This document shows, piece after piece, positions 10,232-22,842 of a DNA stretch of 64,000 nt. Origin of the DNA: Aurelia coerulea. Lineage: Eukaryota; Cnidaria; Scyphozoa; Semaeostomeae; Ulmaridae. Numbering within the stretch: the stretch's first letter is position 1; every line of letters starts with the position of its first letter. The notes below the pieces were generated by a model. That model was not told the DNA's origin. It saw nothing but the letters and a program-made list of their open reading frames with translations, and did not search any database. Location of the stretch: the NCBI GenBank assembly GCA_039566865.1, contig CM076944.1, positions 16,266,501 to 16,330,500 of the forward strand, given 5' to 3'. The translations under genes were made by a program, and so were the position numbers.

Positions 10232-11594
10232 GGGTAAGACGGGGTAAAGTGAACTATTTTGGAGGTTTTTCAAGGATATCTTAAAGAGACAGTAGTTGAG
10301 GGCAAACTTTTTAACGTTGTTTTGACATTATGTCTTTGGGTCAGTTTATCCAGCAAAAAAAATTTTCAAATATTTTTCCATTGTCTCACAAAAGAGCTTT
10401 CTTTGGTGACCGCTGTGCCTAGTTCACTTTACCCCAGGCCGGGGTAAAGTGAACTACTTAGCAATTGTTCGATAAAACCAAAATGATGCTGGTAATACCC
10501 GAAAACATGATTTATTTTGCAACTCTAAGGTGTCCTTCGCATGCCAAAACGAAACAGACCTAACAATTTCGCAAAAGGGAATTTAAAAAAAGTTAAATGG
10601 TGACCTATGCAGAGAACGATCTGTGCAGATCAAATATTTACCAAAAACTATTGTGTCAAAGTCACAAATTCGAGTCAGATTGCGAGACCTGAATGCAATT
10701 CGATGAACAATAATGGGAATATACTTGGAAAATAATATATTGCACATAAATACCAAATCACTAAAAAGAGAAACACTATTTTCAAAATAATTCACTGTGC
10801 CCTGAAACCTACGCCCAGAAATAAAATCAAGAATAGTTATAAATCTATAACAATTATCAATATTCTAATTTCACAGTGATGGCCCTTTTTCCTTTCTATG
10901 TCCATAGGTATACTTGCTTCATCAAATCCCAATAAAATTCTTGGATCAAAAGCCGTATTTTTCAATGAAGATCAAACTTCGGCTGTCAAATTTTTGGAGG
11001 TTTTTCAGGGAGCTGGTATCAGAATATATTTCTGTGTCATCAGAGCGAAAAATTATCCTGGAAATTATGATTTTTTGAAGGCATTGTTATGAGCCAAATG
11101 AGGTTGAAACGGTCTTCTTCATCTGACTTCATGTTCACATGTGAATATAAAAAGTTATGGGTAGTTCACTTTACCCCGGTCGAAGCAAAATATTGACTGA
11201 ACGGTAGATCTTTTAAAATATCATGTTAACTGACAAAAAAGTCTCTCTTGGCCCTTTCCTTTTGGAAAACGTAAACACATGGTATGTGCTTCAAATCCAT
11301 CAAAACAATTATAGAAATGAATTTCTTCTTGGGGTCAAAAATTAAGATCGAAGATAGAAGCCCAAACCTAAGAACCATAATTTCCCGAGGTTGTTTTTAC
11401 TGCCTGGGGTAAAGGGATTTTTTGCAACAACAGGAAGAAATATTTTGCAAACATGTTTTCATTTTCTGTGAGCACATGTAACAAAGCATTGGGCATAAAT
11501 CATGTTTTATCATTGCATGTTTACTTTTGGAGAGAAGCGCGAATGTTCTGAGTAGTTCACTTTACCCCGTAGTTCACTTTACCCCGTCTTACCC
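10232..11594. mobile_element. TA-target element with repeated GGGGTAAAGTGAACTA termini
   Basis: The left end GGGTAAGACGGGGTAAAGTG is mirrored at the right end, with TA on both flanks (10230-10231, 11595-11596). The 16-bp core GGGGTAAAGTGAACTA recurs inside in both orientations. It forms a perfect head-to-head palindrome at about 10425-10460, a further copy lies near 11163, and the right end has two tandem copies. The 1363-bp body has no credible coding region. I take it as a non-autonomous DNA transposon; the superfamily is not certain. Confidence 0.75.
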
Positions 11595-11862
11595 TATTAT
11601 ACGCAAAATCCATTCAACAGGAAATCAAAGGCACTTGAAACCTTTAACCTTTGGTTCTCAAATATTCCTCGTCATGTAAACAACATTTTCCTATCTGAAA
11701 AGACGTTACTTTAAATTGCTTATAATTTGCTGAAAAATAAAGTAAAATGCCTTGAAATTATTAGAAATTGTAGGTAGATGTGTGTGCTATCCAATGATCT
11801 AAAAATCCAAAAATTGATCGGATAAAAATTTTTATCGTCCTGAAGGGGTACAGTAACCTTAA

Positions 11863-12415
11863 GAATAAGATGTAGTTTTTATCTCTTTGTAAATTTGGGT
11901 GCATCAGTTGAAAAAATTGAATCGATTGAGAAAAAAAGAAGTTTCTTTTTTTACAAATTTCAATTCCGAACTCTTTAATACTGCATAGATGCACATTGTT
12001 CGACCAGATAAGAAAATGAATCAAAACCAAAGCATCGGACAGCTTACACCGGGGCAATTGTAACAGCGTGTTACAATTGCCGCTGACGTGATCAGCTATC
12101 GTTATTTTCCATTTTCACAGCTCATAAGCTGTGGAGCTTAAAAGTTTTAACTTAAGTTTGATCCTAAATAGATGCCATGTCAGTGATGTGAGAATGAAAT
12201 TTTTTACTCAGGAGCAAAAGCTTTCACACACAAATTTACAGTGAAAGCACGTAAATACTTTCGTACTCAAAAACATGTTTTTTCCCTGAAAATCTGGCAA
12301 ACTTGGCTCAATATTCCTGTATCTCAAGTCGTATGTAGAGGGTTAGAATGAGCATGTTCTGTGCAAAAATCAGATTTTTTGCACTTTTCTGCAAGGCATA
12401 AGAGTCAGTGTTACA
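11863..12415 (+). repeat. Dispersed repeat, copy 1
   Basis: About 550 bp align colinearly with 19373-19921, with frequent substitutions and small indels. The shared stretch includes the TGCATAGATGCACATTGTTCGACCAG region, then GGGGCAATTGTAACA, and ends near AGTGTTACA. Copy 2 is the right half of the element at 18499-19957. This copy stops just short of the terminal inverted repeat, so it is a truncated relative. No coding capacity is apparent. Confidence 0.8.
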
Positions 12416-13171
12416 AAGAGCATAAGAGTACAAGGCATAAGAGTCAGAAGTTTTAACGTTGCAAATACTGTTTGATCGGAAATATTTGCTCTTTGCAGTA
12501 AAGAAAAAACATCGAAAAGCACTTTTGCTCTTGCTCACAGAAGATTGTGCATCGAAAAAGAATGTGCTGTGAAAGCTACTGAATGCCATAGAATTGTATT
12601 TCTACATCTAAATCTATTTCATTACGCTGACCAATCTCGAGACTGATTATTCCATTATTCCACTTTCTGTTGTGGACGTTTCTGACGACGAGTCCTTTGA
12701 ATAAAATTGTAAAATGAGATAACTGAAAGTGTTTTTAACTATGTCTTTTTATGAAACAAGCAAAGCAAAATCATGTTCGTGTTCATCCGCAATCCGATAA
12801 AAAAGTCTGAAATTCTGTACAGATGATAGAAAATTCTTTGTCCAAAAGATAGTTATCCGAATTTGTTTGCGTTTGACATCTTCTGTAGTCAGAGTTCGAC
12901 CTTGAACAAATTGCAACAAAAATTATTTTTGCAGGATCTTATAGTTTAAACAGCACTAAAGTACGACCAGAAACTATGTAGAGTAACAAGGGCAGATTTT
13001 GTAATACAATGGCAACAGTTGCGTTGGTTGACACCTCAATTCAAAGCGATTAGCGACTGCAGATAAAGGAAATTCTCTCAACTAGTAATTCAAAACAAAC
13101 AAAGCCGCAAAAGTTTCCCCGAAACTGGTAGGGCAAACTCTCGCCTTGTGCAAGCGAAAGGTGGTTTTTAA

Positions 13172-13746
13172 CCCTATCTCACTTGGGGGGGGGCGTTTTC
13201 CACTCCCCCCAACCAAACTTTTATTCGTCAATGCTAAAATATGCAAAGCAGGAAGCCAAGATTCCACTTCTTTGACTTTATATCTATACTGTATCGAATG
13301 ATGAAAATTTCAAGATGCTAAATATAGCCTCGTAACCATGGAAACCGATGTTTTACTGTGTAGTCAACAAAATTTGTATACTTTTTTTTAATTGTTGCAG
13401 ATTTTATCTAAAATATATGCCAAATTATGCCTACACATGCATTTGATCATATCTAACTCAATTTGAATCAAAAAATTTCAATTTCGTGCCTCATTTAATT
13501 GTTTCAATCGTGTTGGTAATAATCATGATAATCATAACTTAATATCTTCTTATTGTCATGGCCACAAGAACAATAGAGATAATTTGATTTAATCACGTTA
13601 TTTTGATTGTTTGCATCAAAGTCCATCTATTTACCAAGTCTAAAGATTATAGCTACTATAACAGCGAAGAAAAAAAGGGGGAGGGGGTGGAATCAACCCC
13701 CCCCCCCCAGGTATTGACCGCTTCAAAACGCCCAGGTGAGATAGGG
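13172..13746. mobile_element. piggyBac-like MITE (TTAA target)
   Basis: The ends are CCCTATCTCACTTGGG and its mirror CCCTATCTCACCTGGG, with TTAA on the left (13168-13171) and a one-base variant TTGA on the right (13747-13750). Long G and C runs lie just inside both ends and could pair. CCCTAT termini and TTAA targeting are typical of piggyBac. The 575-bp interior encodes no transposase. It interrupts the left arm of the larger palindrome. Confidence 0.75.
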
Positions 13747-13995
13747 TTGAGAAGAAGGGCAATCTAAAGTTATGTCTGGCGGATTTTGTTTATTTGATTC
13801 AGAAGCCGAGCAGAAGGCATTGTACTTCTCGCGTATTTAGGGCTTAAATGAAACGATAAAAAAAACAGCTCCTGAATCAAATAGACACAATCAGCCAGAC
13901 AGAACCTTAGATTTACCCTTCTCCTTTCGTTATAAGCACACAACTTAACTTAAAAACCACTTTTCGCTTGCACAAGGCGAGATTTTGCCCTACTA

Positions 13996-14611
13996 CCGGG
14001 TGCAACAAAATAAACTATGCACGATTGGCAGGCCACAATAAATCGTACGCTGGACCGATTTTAAATATTCATTACTTAAACTTTAGCAAAAAGTTTGAAT
14101 TAGATTCTAGGATTTTTTGCAAATTTTTCTGCTTTCGGTTTTTCGAGCTAGATTCGAGTTCCTTAAAATGTTCGTTCTCGAAAACACTGAAAGCCATAAA
14201 AAAACATCGATCAAATTTTCTAAAGAATCGACATGAACAGACAAATAGAAAACTTGTTCGTGGTGATTTGGGACTTAGAAATTGATTGATTGTATATCGA
14301 TTAATTAATTGATTTCTAGATCCCAAATCCCCATGAAAAGGGTTTCTCATTGCCCATTCGTGTCACATGATCATGTCGATTCTTTAGAAAATTTGATCGA
14401 CGTTTTTTTATCGTTTACAGTGTTTTCAAGAACGAAAACTTTAAGAAACTCGCGTCTAGCTCTAAAAACTGAAAACAGAAAAATTTGTAAAAAATCCTAG
14501 AATCTAATTCAGGCTTTCTGCTCAAGATTAAGTCATGAATGTTCAAAGTCGGTCCAGTGTACGATTTATTGTGGCCTGTCAAACGTGCATAGTTTATTTT
14601 GGCGCACCCGG
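13996..14611. mobile_element. TA-target foldback MITE, CCGGGTGC termini
   Basis: 616 bp bounded by CCGGGTGCAACAAAATAAAC and its mirror, with TA at both edges (13994-13995, 14612-14613). The two arms of roughly 270 bp carry mirrored sequence, including the mirrored frames read at 13968-14285 and 14072-14350, which are therefore palindromic shadows and not genes. It sits in the right arm of the 12988-14752 palindrome. Confidence 0.85.
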
Positions 14612-14980
14612 TAGTTTCAGGAAAACTTTTGCGGCTTGCTTGTTTTGAATTACTGGTTGAGAGAATTTTCTTTGGCTGCAGTCGCTAATCGCTTTGAATT
14701 GAGGCGTCAATCAAACACAACTGTTGCCATTGTATTACAAAATCTGCCCTTGTATGCCACACGTAGAGAGAGTAAAACTGTTTTTGGCCATAGAACTACG
14801 ATTGTTTTCCAAAATAATGCAAACTAGATATCATTCAAAAGAGCCTAGCGAGCCGAATTTGATTTGTAAAATGTTGTTTACTTAAGGGGGTTTAGTCCCT
14901 TGGGAATTTTAGGAAATTGTTTGCTGACACAAAATTTTCAAACCTCCTATACATCGTTCGAAAGTGCAGGTCTTCGCAAA

Positions 14981-15851
14981 CAGTACAATCGTTGACAAAA
15001 TTTTAAGACCACATTTTCGTCAGCAACGTTTCTTGGCGTAACAATATGGAACCCTACCACTCTGCCTAGTTTACTCTCTTGGAGTTCATCTAGATCAAAT
15101 TTTCATGTAGATTCCAAATTTTAATGTTGTTTTTCTAATTTCGGGGCCATTTTGCTATGACTTCACAATAAAATCTATAAAATTCTCGGAAATTACAATG
15201 GTTCTGCCGACAAGGGGTGTGACGCAAAAATTGTGTCACTCAGCTGGATTTTACATCAATCTATGCACAGTTCATTCCTATGATTTGTTTGCCAATATTG
15301 AAACTCCACGAAGAATAATGCTTCGCAGAAAAAGGAAGTAGAGGGCCTGCAGTCCACAGCTATGGCCATAAGTTTAAGACCACCCTCGGAAAAGAATGAA
15401 AAACATTCTGTGCTTATGAGGTAAGAGCCTGTGATGTTTGACAATTCAAATAATAAAATAATTCTTGAACATTAATTCGAATAACTATGTGATTTGTAAC
15501 TTCAAACTAAAAATCCAAGGGCTGGTCTTAAAATTCATGCATACAAGGAATTTCTTAAATATGCTTTGTATCTGCTCAAATATTTGGCTAAATTTCTTGA
15601 AACATTTTTTCACATATTACCAACCAGTAGTATACATTTAACTTTTTAAAGATAGGAACCTTCCTTGAATTTCAGGATGAACAGGTTCTGCTGTAATGGG
15701 ATGAAATTAGAACATTTTAGGCCTTAGGCTCTTATAAGTGGGTGGTTCTTATATGCGGGTTTTTACTGTAGGCAGAGTGGTAGGGTTCCATAACGTTACG
15801 CCAAGAGACGTTGTTTACAAAAATGTGGTCTTAAATTTTTGGCCATGACTG
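14981..15851. mobile_element. Degenerate Tc1-like foldback
   Basis: The right end reads outward as CAGTCATGGCCAAAAATTTA followed by AGACCAC, close to the ends of Tc1-family transposons, with TA after 15851. The left end at 14981 pairs with it over about 85 bp, but its flanking TA is lost. A second, inner pair of TGGCCATAAGTTTAAGACCA-like ends lies at about 15357-15543, suggesting one relative inserted in another. No transposase is readable. Confidence 0.65.
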
Positions 15852-18498
15852 TAAGATGAAGTTACATCTTGCATAAAGTGACCAGTTTGCCCGTCGCCTG
15901 TCACCAAATGCACTGTGGTCAGTTTTTTGCTCCTATACTTTCTAAATAAAATTTGATAGAAATGACCTCGACCAGGGTCTACTCTAGATCTCACTGTTGT
16001 TAGGGAACGACTTTTACCGTATTCTGCTTGCAAATTCCTAATAAGAAGGCATCACAGTTTCATAGGATGCCAAATTTGTTTCACAAGAAAGATAAACAAA
16101 AAACTTCAAATAATTCCCAAGCGACACAGCCCCTCGTTAAGTCAACTAAATTTCATAATGCTTGAAAGATTCAAACTCCGCTCTCAAATATGTTTTAAAT
16201 GATACCGAACATGCAGTGTTTTGTAATATATGATAATTCTATGATCAAAAACCATTTTACTCTACTTGGTTGTACTTTAGTTAGTATTCTAAAAGTCTTA
16301 GAAAATCTAAGCATCAGAATACCACGAAATTCGATGTATCTTTATTGAGAAATCCTCCATGCTCCATGTTATATACTACAGTTGCAAAGAGCAAGCAAAA
16401 CTTGCCGATTTCATGAATAGGTATTGAAATCCGATATCGTATAAAGTGCGGACCTTTGGAACATGGGATGATTGCACATACTTTCTTTAAAATTTCGAAA
16501 AAAATTGGATTGCAAGTGATCATAAGATACTATGTTTTTAGGGTTAGCCTTTGGAGTTCAGGGTCTCTCATGTTGGTATGTGTTTAAAAGCTTTTTCTCA
16601 GTAAAATGTGAACAGCGGGCCTTACAATATGCCGTAGATATTAGTATCTACTTCAGGTGTTTCGTTGGGATATTTTGCATGGTTCATCCATCAGGTCATT
16701 CAATCAATCTAGGGCTCTCCTGATCCTATTCTTCCACTCGACTTTGTCAGGCATCCCAAGGGCATCCAGCATCACCCACTGTTTGATCATGTTTGAACGA
16801 CGACTGTGTGACATGTTCGACCTTCACGATATTTTCTTTATTGGGGTTGTCATAAAATGAGATTACTTGCAAGTTCTTCCTTGTTTTTCCAGCGATGCCC
16901 ACTGAATCGCATTATTTCCTCCCTTATCGTGACAGAAATCGGTTTGAAACGGCAGTAAAGAAATTTGTGTTGGGTGATCTTTCCACACACCTAGAAACTT
17001 CCTGAATCATTTCGGACTTTTGTTCGCCTAATGATGAAATTAGCCAATCGTTTACAAATAATTCTGTTTCAAGAGGCTACAAACCACGAAAGTATCAAGA
17101 CAGCGTCCCCCATTAAAATCAACCCAAGCCTTAGCAGCATCAGTTTCCCCAAAAATAATTTGTTGATGTGGCTCCTTCATCTCCGTCCAATAGATTAAGA
17201 TTTAAATGAAGACTTGCAACAAACTTTATATTTGAGAGAAATGATAGTTTTATAAAAGTTTAGAAAATCTAGAAGATATATATCTCTATATTATCTTTAT
17301 TTAAAATTTTTCCAACAATTTTTTCTGGAGAACATTTCCAAAGGTCCAATTTCCCAATGGTACGCATTTTAAACTTTCCCCGGTTTCACTACAAATTTAT
17401 GAAATTGACAAGTTTTGGTTGCTCTTCGCAACTATAGCATATAACATGAAACATGGTGGATTACCCTATAAAATACAGGAAATTTCATGTCCTTCAGATG
17501 GTTAGGTTTTCTTAGACTTTTGATGTGCTATTTGGTACCAGTCGAAGAATGATTGGCCACAAAAAAACTCTGTTGCAATTTGTTCCAGGCTCCACTACCA
17601 TTTGCCTGTCATTTACTGGACATAAACAACTTTTGGCGCAGCGACTAAATATGATGTTACCTTTTTGTAGACTTTGGCTACTGCTACCGTAACCACTACC
17701 GCCTGTACCACTCAAGTTTGGACTCTTAATATTACGGCTCAAAACTGGACTTGATTTTTCTGCGTTGATCCTGTTATCACATCAGTTAGTCGAACTAGCA
17801 ATCGAACTTTGTGAAAAGTATTTACAAAACTTTGAAAACCTGACCATATTCGTACTGGACTGAAAGAGAACATCAGATCTTTTATTGCAGCTATTCATTT
17901 CCCTTATTGGTTTATTATTCCTTCTTCTTTGACCCATTCAAGCAATCTTGTTGAGGTAATAGTTTCTTTCATCAGGTAAAATGTTACCCAAAGACAGACT
18001 ACATCCACGGATTTGGGTTGGTGCGAACAGAAAATTCAAAAAAATTAACTGGATTGAAAAAGAAAGAATAAAACACAATAAAGTAAGAGCATTACATTTT
18101 TAACCTTCTTTTACCATAGCATTTGTGATTTTTTGCAAGAATTAGTTCCCAACTAAAGAAAATGCCTCATCAAGCAAACTAGAAACTTTATAAATGCGAA
18201 GAGGGTTGCGGAAGGCGTTGTGGGAAGTGTGGACAACAGGAATTGAGTCATTGAAAAACGATGCTGTAACAGTCCCAGTTCTACTGTTTTCAGATGAAGG
18301 ATATTTGGAAAGTGAAATAAAATTTTTGGTGTATTGTGAACTTAGTAATTCTTATACCATTCTAGGTTTCAGTACACTTCAGAATGGATGCAAATATTTT
18401 GCTCTACTTGCAGCCAAAGAAATTCATTTGAAGATGCAGTGGTTTTAAAGAAAGAAAATGTTTGAAGCTGATTGTGAAATCAAATTTGTTCAACAGTA
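15852..18498. other. Long interval without supported genes
   Basis: Only short frames occur on both strands, the longest 84 residues at 18194-18448, with no domain or coding pattern that I recognise. I found no exon chain, RNA gene or clear element boundary. Confidence 0.45.
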
Positions 18499-19957
18499 GG
18501 GGAGACTGGCGTCAATTGTAACATTTTTTGAAAAATCAACCTAGCCATATCGTCTAAATAATGAATAATTGCGCTCTTTTAGATAGGTATGATATTGTAG
18601 TTGCATCTCTTGCAATAGAATAGACCTTAGTTTCCATCACGTGGAGCCAATTTTTGTGACGCTGTGATAGTTTTCAAATCTGTGGTCAAGTGTTACAATT
18701 GCCCCCGTAACACAGTGCAATTGTAACACATGGTTGGAGCAATTGTTACATATCTTTATAGGGGCACTCATACGCAAAACGCGGGTAACAGATTCTGCGT
18801 GGCACAATTCAATTCGTATAGGCCTAGATACCAAAACATGTTTACATTACCTCTCTGTTCGTTGTAATTCCGATGAAATTAATCGAGCAGTGAATCCAGT
18901 AGATGTTCGAGAATGCTTTATTCACCTGTATGTTTCACCAAGCTTCCTAAATCTGACTAAAAAGCCGTGTCCCTTGGTAGGTTTCTTGCCCACCTCGACT
19001 TGTAGATTATCTCCTCGCATCATCAAAGCTGCTCCGGCAAGATCGCTTTTTATGACTTTCAGGAATTTCTGATCAACAAAATGACTTTGCGACTGCATAA
19101 CATCGACATAGACGAACGATATATTTCACGAGATTGTCAACAGCAACTTCGATGCAAAGAGATGAAAATGTGCTATAATCCTATTCAAGATCTCCATTGA
19201 CGAGGCGCTGCTTAGCCCAAGCATTTTCCATAGAAATGCGGTCAAAATATTCCGCGCAAGGTCACATCCTACAGCCCCTTTAAAATCAGTGCAGATAATT
19301 TTTGCACGACTCTTGTTTTTTCCTTGTAACGCCAGTTGGCAGATTATTGATTACTTTCAAAATAAAAAATTCAAAATAAGACATGGTCTTTATTTCTTTG
19401 TAAATTAGGGTGCATCAGTTGAATAAAGATTGAATCGATTGAGAAAAAATGTTTTTTTGTTTACAAATTTAAACTTTGAACTCTTTAATGCTGCATAGAT
19501 GCACATTGTTCGACCAGCTTAGAAACTGAATTAAAACCAAGCCATAGGCCAGCTTACACCGGGGCGATTGTAGCAGTATGTTACAATTGCCTCTGACCTG
19601 GTCAGCTATCGTTATTTCCTATTTTCCAATCTCATAAGCTGTGGAGCTTAACAATTTTAATGTAGTTTTGATCCTAACTAGATGTCATGTCTGTGATGTG
19701 AAAATAATTTTTTTTGCTCAAGAGCAAACTCTTTCAGAGACAAATTCACAGTGAAAGCACGTGTTTACTTTCATGGTCAAAAGCATGTCATTCTTCGAAA
19801 ATTTTGCAGACTTGGCTGAACATTGTTGAATCTCAAATCGTATGTAGAGGGCTAGAATGAGAATGCTCTGCAAAAATTTGATTTTTTGCACTTTTCTTGC
19901 CAGGTGAGAGCCAGTGTTACAATTGCCCCGTGTTACAATTCTCCCCGGTCTCCCCTC
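18499..19957. mobile_element. TA-target element with GGGGAGAC termini
   Basis: The left end GGGGAGACTGGCGTCAATTG is mirrored at the right end (GGGGAGACCGGGGAGAATTG when read inward), with TA at 18497-18498 and 19958-19959. A GCAATTGTAACA core, mostly preceded by GGGG, is repeated inside in both orientations near 18693, 18715, 19560 and 19915. This architecture parallels the 10232 element. The right half matches the dispersed copy at 11863-12415. No transposase is encoded. Confidence 0.7.
19373..19921 (+). repeat. Dispersed repeat, copy 2
   Basis: Colinear match to 11863-12415. It forms the right half of the 18499-19957 element and runs into its terminal repeat, which shows that the repeat belongs to this transposon family. 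Confidence 0.8.
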
Positions 19958-21639
19958 TATTGACAGTGAAAGATTTACATTATAAAACAGTTTATAAGGT
20001 TTCTTGTTTGCGATTCAAGCTCGATAAGTGCAATAGGCAGAGGTAAATACGTCTGTCTATATATAGAGCAATAAAAAACCTCTGCAAAATTTTTTTCCTG
20101 AGCTCGTGCACATGCTAGTTTCAATAAATTTCTATATACCCTCATTCTGGCATATACCATTGTTCATGAACAGGCCTTTTAACCCTTTACCTTTAACCCT
20201 TTACCCTATCCCGATTACCTTTATTGTTACTCAAATACCAATAAATCATTCTTGAGATAATCAAAGAAAGCGCAATCCTTTATTTTTGTAGTTGAATTGT
20301 TCAAACAAGATTAGGTTATTGCTCGTAAAAGTACAAGCTGCTAGCGGAATATGATAAAGCTATACATCATGCGATGCGTTAGGATTCTTACTACTATGAG
20401 GTAATGGGCAAATATTGTGAAAGGAAAAGTTCCATTTCGATTTGCTGCTAAACAGAGCATACTGCCTTCAAAAGATGTTTTGTACCCTTGCGAGCATGCT
20501 TATAAAATCTTACTAATATCAGCAGGAAGTACAAACTTGTCTCAAACTCTTCAAATTCCTAATGACCATGAAAATATACCTTCTTCTTCTTTATGTGCCA
20601 TGCACTGGGGCGTTGATGACCATGCTTTTCCAAGCTTCTCTATCCTGACAGGTTTGAATGAGTTCATTTCAATTTGCTATACCAGTCCATTCTTTGATGT
20701 TGTTCAAATGCGTCATTATTTTTGGTTTGCTCGGTTCTGGTTTGCTCGGCTCTGGTTTGCTTGGTTCTGGTTTGCTTGGTTCTATCTTGTGGCACCATTA
20801 ATGGCGCTGTGGGTTGGAGCTGTTGCGATTAGCGGGCGGGCGGTCCCGTTTGCTGTTGGTGTAGCTGATGGCTAGACTAGCTACACTAGTCCCTCAATTT
20901 CGCTGTTGTTTTTGTTGCTGATGGCCATCTCCATGAGGGACAAGTTGCCATAGAGTGTCTCAAATCGGAATTTTTTTTCAGAACGAAAAACCGGCTTGTA
21001 ATCTGATTTGATCATTTCGGCTAAAACAATTGTAAATTATTTTGTAGCCAATCAGTTGTTCTTCTCTTTACGTATTTTTACTGGAAAACCTCTCTTTGGA
21101 GGCGAGGCCTGTTTAGTCTGAGTTTTTCAAGAAGAAGCAATGGCGACCGGCGCTCTCGCCGCAGCTTGATCGACCTGAAGACCAGAAGCAAATGAAGCTG
21201 AAGGAATTTAGCCAGCCATTTGGCATGATAAAGTGAGCAATGGGAAGAGATATTTGTTTGTGCTCTGACAGGAAATGGCAACATGTAATGCTGTTGTAAT
21301 ACTTCAGAGGCTTTTTCAAGACAGTAGAGTCTGTCAGTACACTGTAGTGTAGGCCTAGTCTAGTCCAGGTTAGTGATGTTTTAGTTTACATTTGGCTCTC
21401 GTATTCCAATTTCTAATATTATCTAACTGCAAGCATGTTACTTGGCAATGTTGGGCTGTTGTACTTTATCACCTTTACAGTTGTTTGGTTTGAATGCATT
21501 TGATTTGCCAAATAAGAAAAATTGGTAATCTTTAAATATTTTAGTAAAAACAATTTTATCGTCTTTTGTGAACATGACCAAAAATGGTCCGAAAATGGAA
21601 TGAATCCATCATTTTATTTCCCATTATGGCCATTAATTG
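19958..21639. other. Interval with one doubtful frame and a short tandem repeat
   Basis: A 152-residue plus-strand frame at 20417-20875 ends in a hydrophobic stretch, but that part is translated from four tandem copies of a 15-bp unit (GGTTTGCTTGGTTCT-like, about 20729-20788). I do not accept it as a gene. The rest has no domain, RNA gene or clear boundary. Confidence 0.5.
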
Positions 21640-21749
21640 CAAAAAAGTATACCCTTGGCTGGACTAGATGTCCGAAAAAGTATACCCTTGCTCGCAGCAC
21701 ATCCCCATATACCTTTACTATGGAAGAGCCCCCCCCCCCCCCCCCCCCC
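21640..21749 (-). repeat. C-tract-ended repeat, partial copy
   Basis: Two diverged copies of a unit containing AAGTATACCCTTG lead into a run of 21 C residues (21729-21749). Read on the minus strand it is G-run, CTCTTCCATAG, then tandem AGGGTATACTTTTT units. The same order occurs at 60704-61060. It resembles the internal organisation of the complete element at 40414-40855. Confidence 0.65.
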
Positions 21750-22045
21750 ACCTTGGTTGGATCACATACAAAAAGGAAAAGGTGATATGATTTTTTGCTC
21801 GTGATTTAACAAGTACTTCTTACTTCATAACATTGATGTCAGTGTTTTTAATCTATAGGGGGTTTAAAGCAAGATATCTGCTTCATTATTGTCAGACCTT
21901 GAGTCAGTGTGCATTTAGATGGCACTTATCTTGGAGAGAGATTGTCTATCTGATGCAGCAGATCATTTGGAGGAAATATAAAGAAAAAGTCCCTTGAAAA
22001 TTCCTTGTACTTCAGATGCCACAACTGATTGCTACTGATAATGTA

Positions 22046-22842
22046 CCGGGTGTCTCAAAAAAAGTACCCCCTTTTCACTCAACAAGGCAACAAAACGATA
22101 ATATTTCGGGACTTTTTGAATTCATGGCTACATTTGTTGGTCTTCAACTTAAATGCACATAGCTTGCATTTGGAAATCGACCACCAAACACCGGAGATAT
22201 GAACTCACAAGGTCAAAATTTGGAGTGCACCTGAAACCAGAGGTTTTGAGAAATGGCCTAGCCATAATTTGACAACAAACAGGCATTTTGCAAACGAATT
22301 TTCGACTTTGACTTTGACCTTTGCTTTTTATTTTTGAAAAGATTTATACCTTGAATTAGTTCAATTGTTCTTGAAGTGACTTTTCTTTTGAGGAAACGGT
22401 CCTTGCATTGCATTCGATCCCAAGTGTTTTGTATTAAAGAAGAGGAAAAGGAGCACATGCACGCTTATTTTGGAGATGTGGCACGACTTTATCACTCTTA
22501 CCACATTTTTACCATATTTGTTTAATCAGCGCCATGTCCATGTATCTTTTATTCCATTCAAAAGCAAAACATGGAAACTTAAAGTCTACAGGTACTTTGG
22601 AAAATGTCCACGACACAAATCATGACTAGGCCCTTTTTCAAAACCTCTGGTTTTGGGTGCACTGCAAATTTTGACTTTGCGAACCTGTATCTCCGGTGTT
22701 TGGTGGACGATTTCTAAATGCAAGGTACGTGCATCTAAGTTGAACATTGATAAATTTAGCTGTGAAGTCGGGGAGCAATGATATCTTTTTGCTTGGTTCC
22801 TATTTCCAGTCAAAAAGGGGTACTTTTTTCTGAGACACCCGG
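22046..22842. mobile_element. 800-bp TA-target foldback, copy 1
   Basis: 797 bp with TA at 22044-22045 and 22843-22844. Ends are CCGGGTGTCTCAAAAAAAGT and its mirror, and the arms pair imperfectly for about 230 bp. A second copy of the same family is at 33468-34260. At 22233-22260 lies the block GAAACCAGAG...TGGCCTA, which also occurs in the differently sequenced element at 45544. Open frames in it (22258-22458, 22586-22813) are mirrored and not conserved as protein. Confidence 0.87.

Larger units (their letters stand above)
12988..14752. mobile_element. Foldback element with two nested insertions
   Basis: A long palindrome starts CAAGGGCAGATTTTGTAATA at 12988 and is mirrored to 14752. The left arm is 12988-13171 plus 13751-13800. 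The right arm is 13872-13995 plus 14612-14752, and the apex is an AGAAGGG-bounded stem near 13753-13922. The left arm is broken by a TTAA-target element (13172-13746) and the right arm by a TA-target element (13996-14611). Because the arms mirror each other, each arm preserves the unoccupied version of the site hit in the other. No coding region is present. Confidence 0.8.

Noticed and set aside
13753..13922. Separate MITE with AGAAGGG ends
   Set aside because: Its stems fit as the apex of the larger 12988-14752 palindrome once nested insertions are set aside, and no target duplication was found.
16650..16860. Possible LINE or gene fragment on the minus strand
   Set aside because: A few residues look protein-like but no motif of RT or any domain could be secured.
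20417..20875. 152-residue plus-strand frame with a hydrophobic tail
   Set aside because: The hydrophobic stretch is translated from a 15-bp tandem repeat and the rest has no domain.
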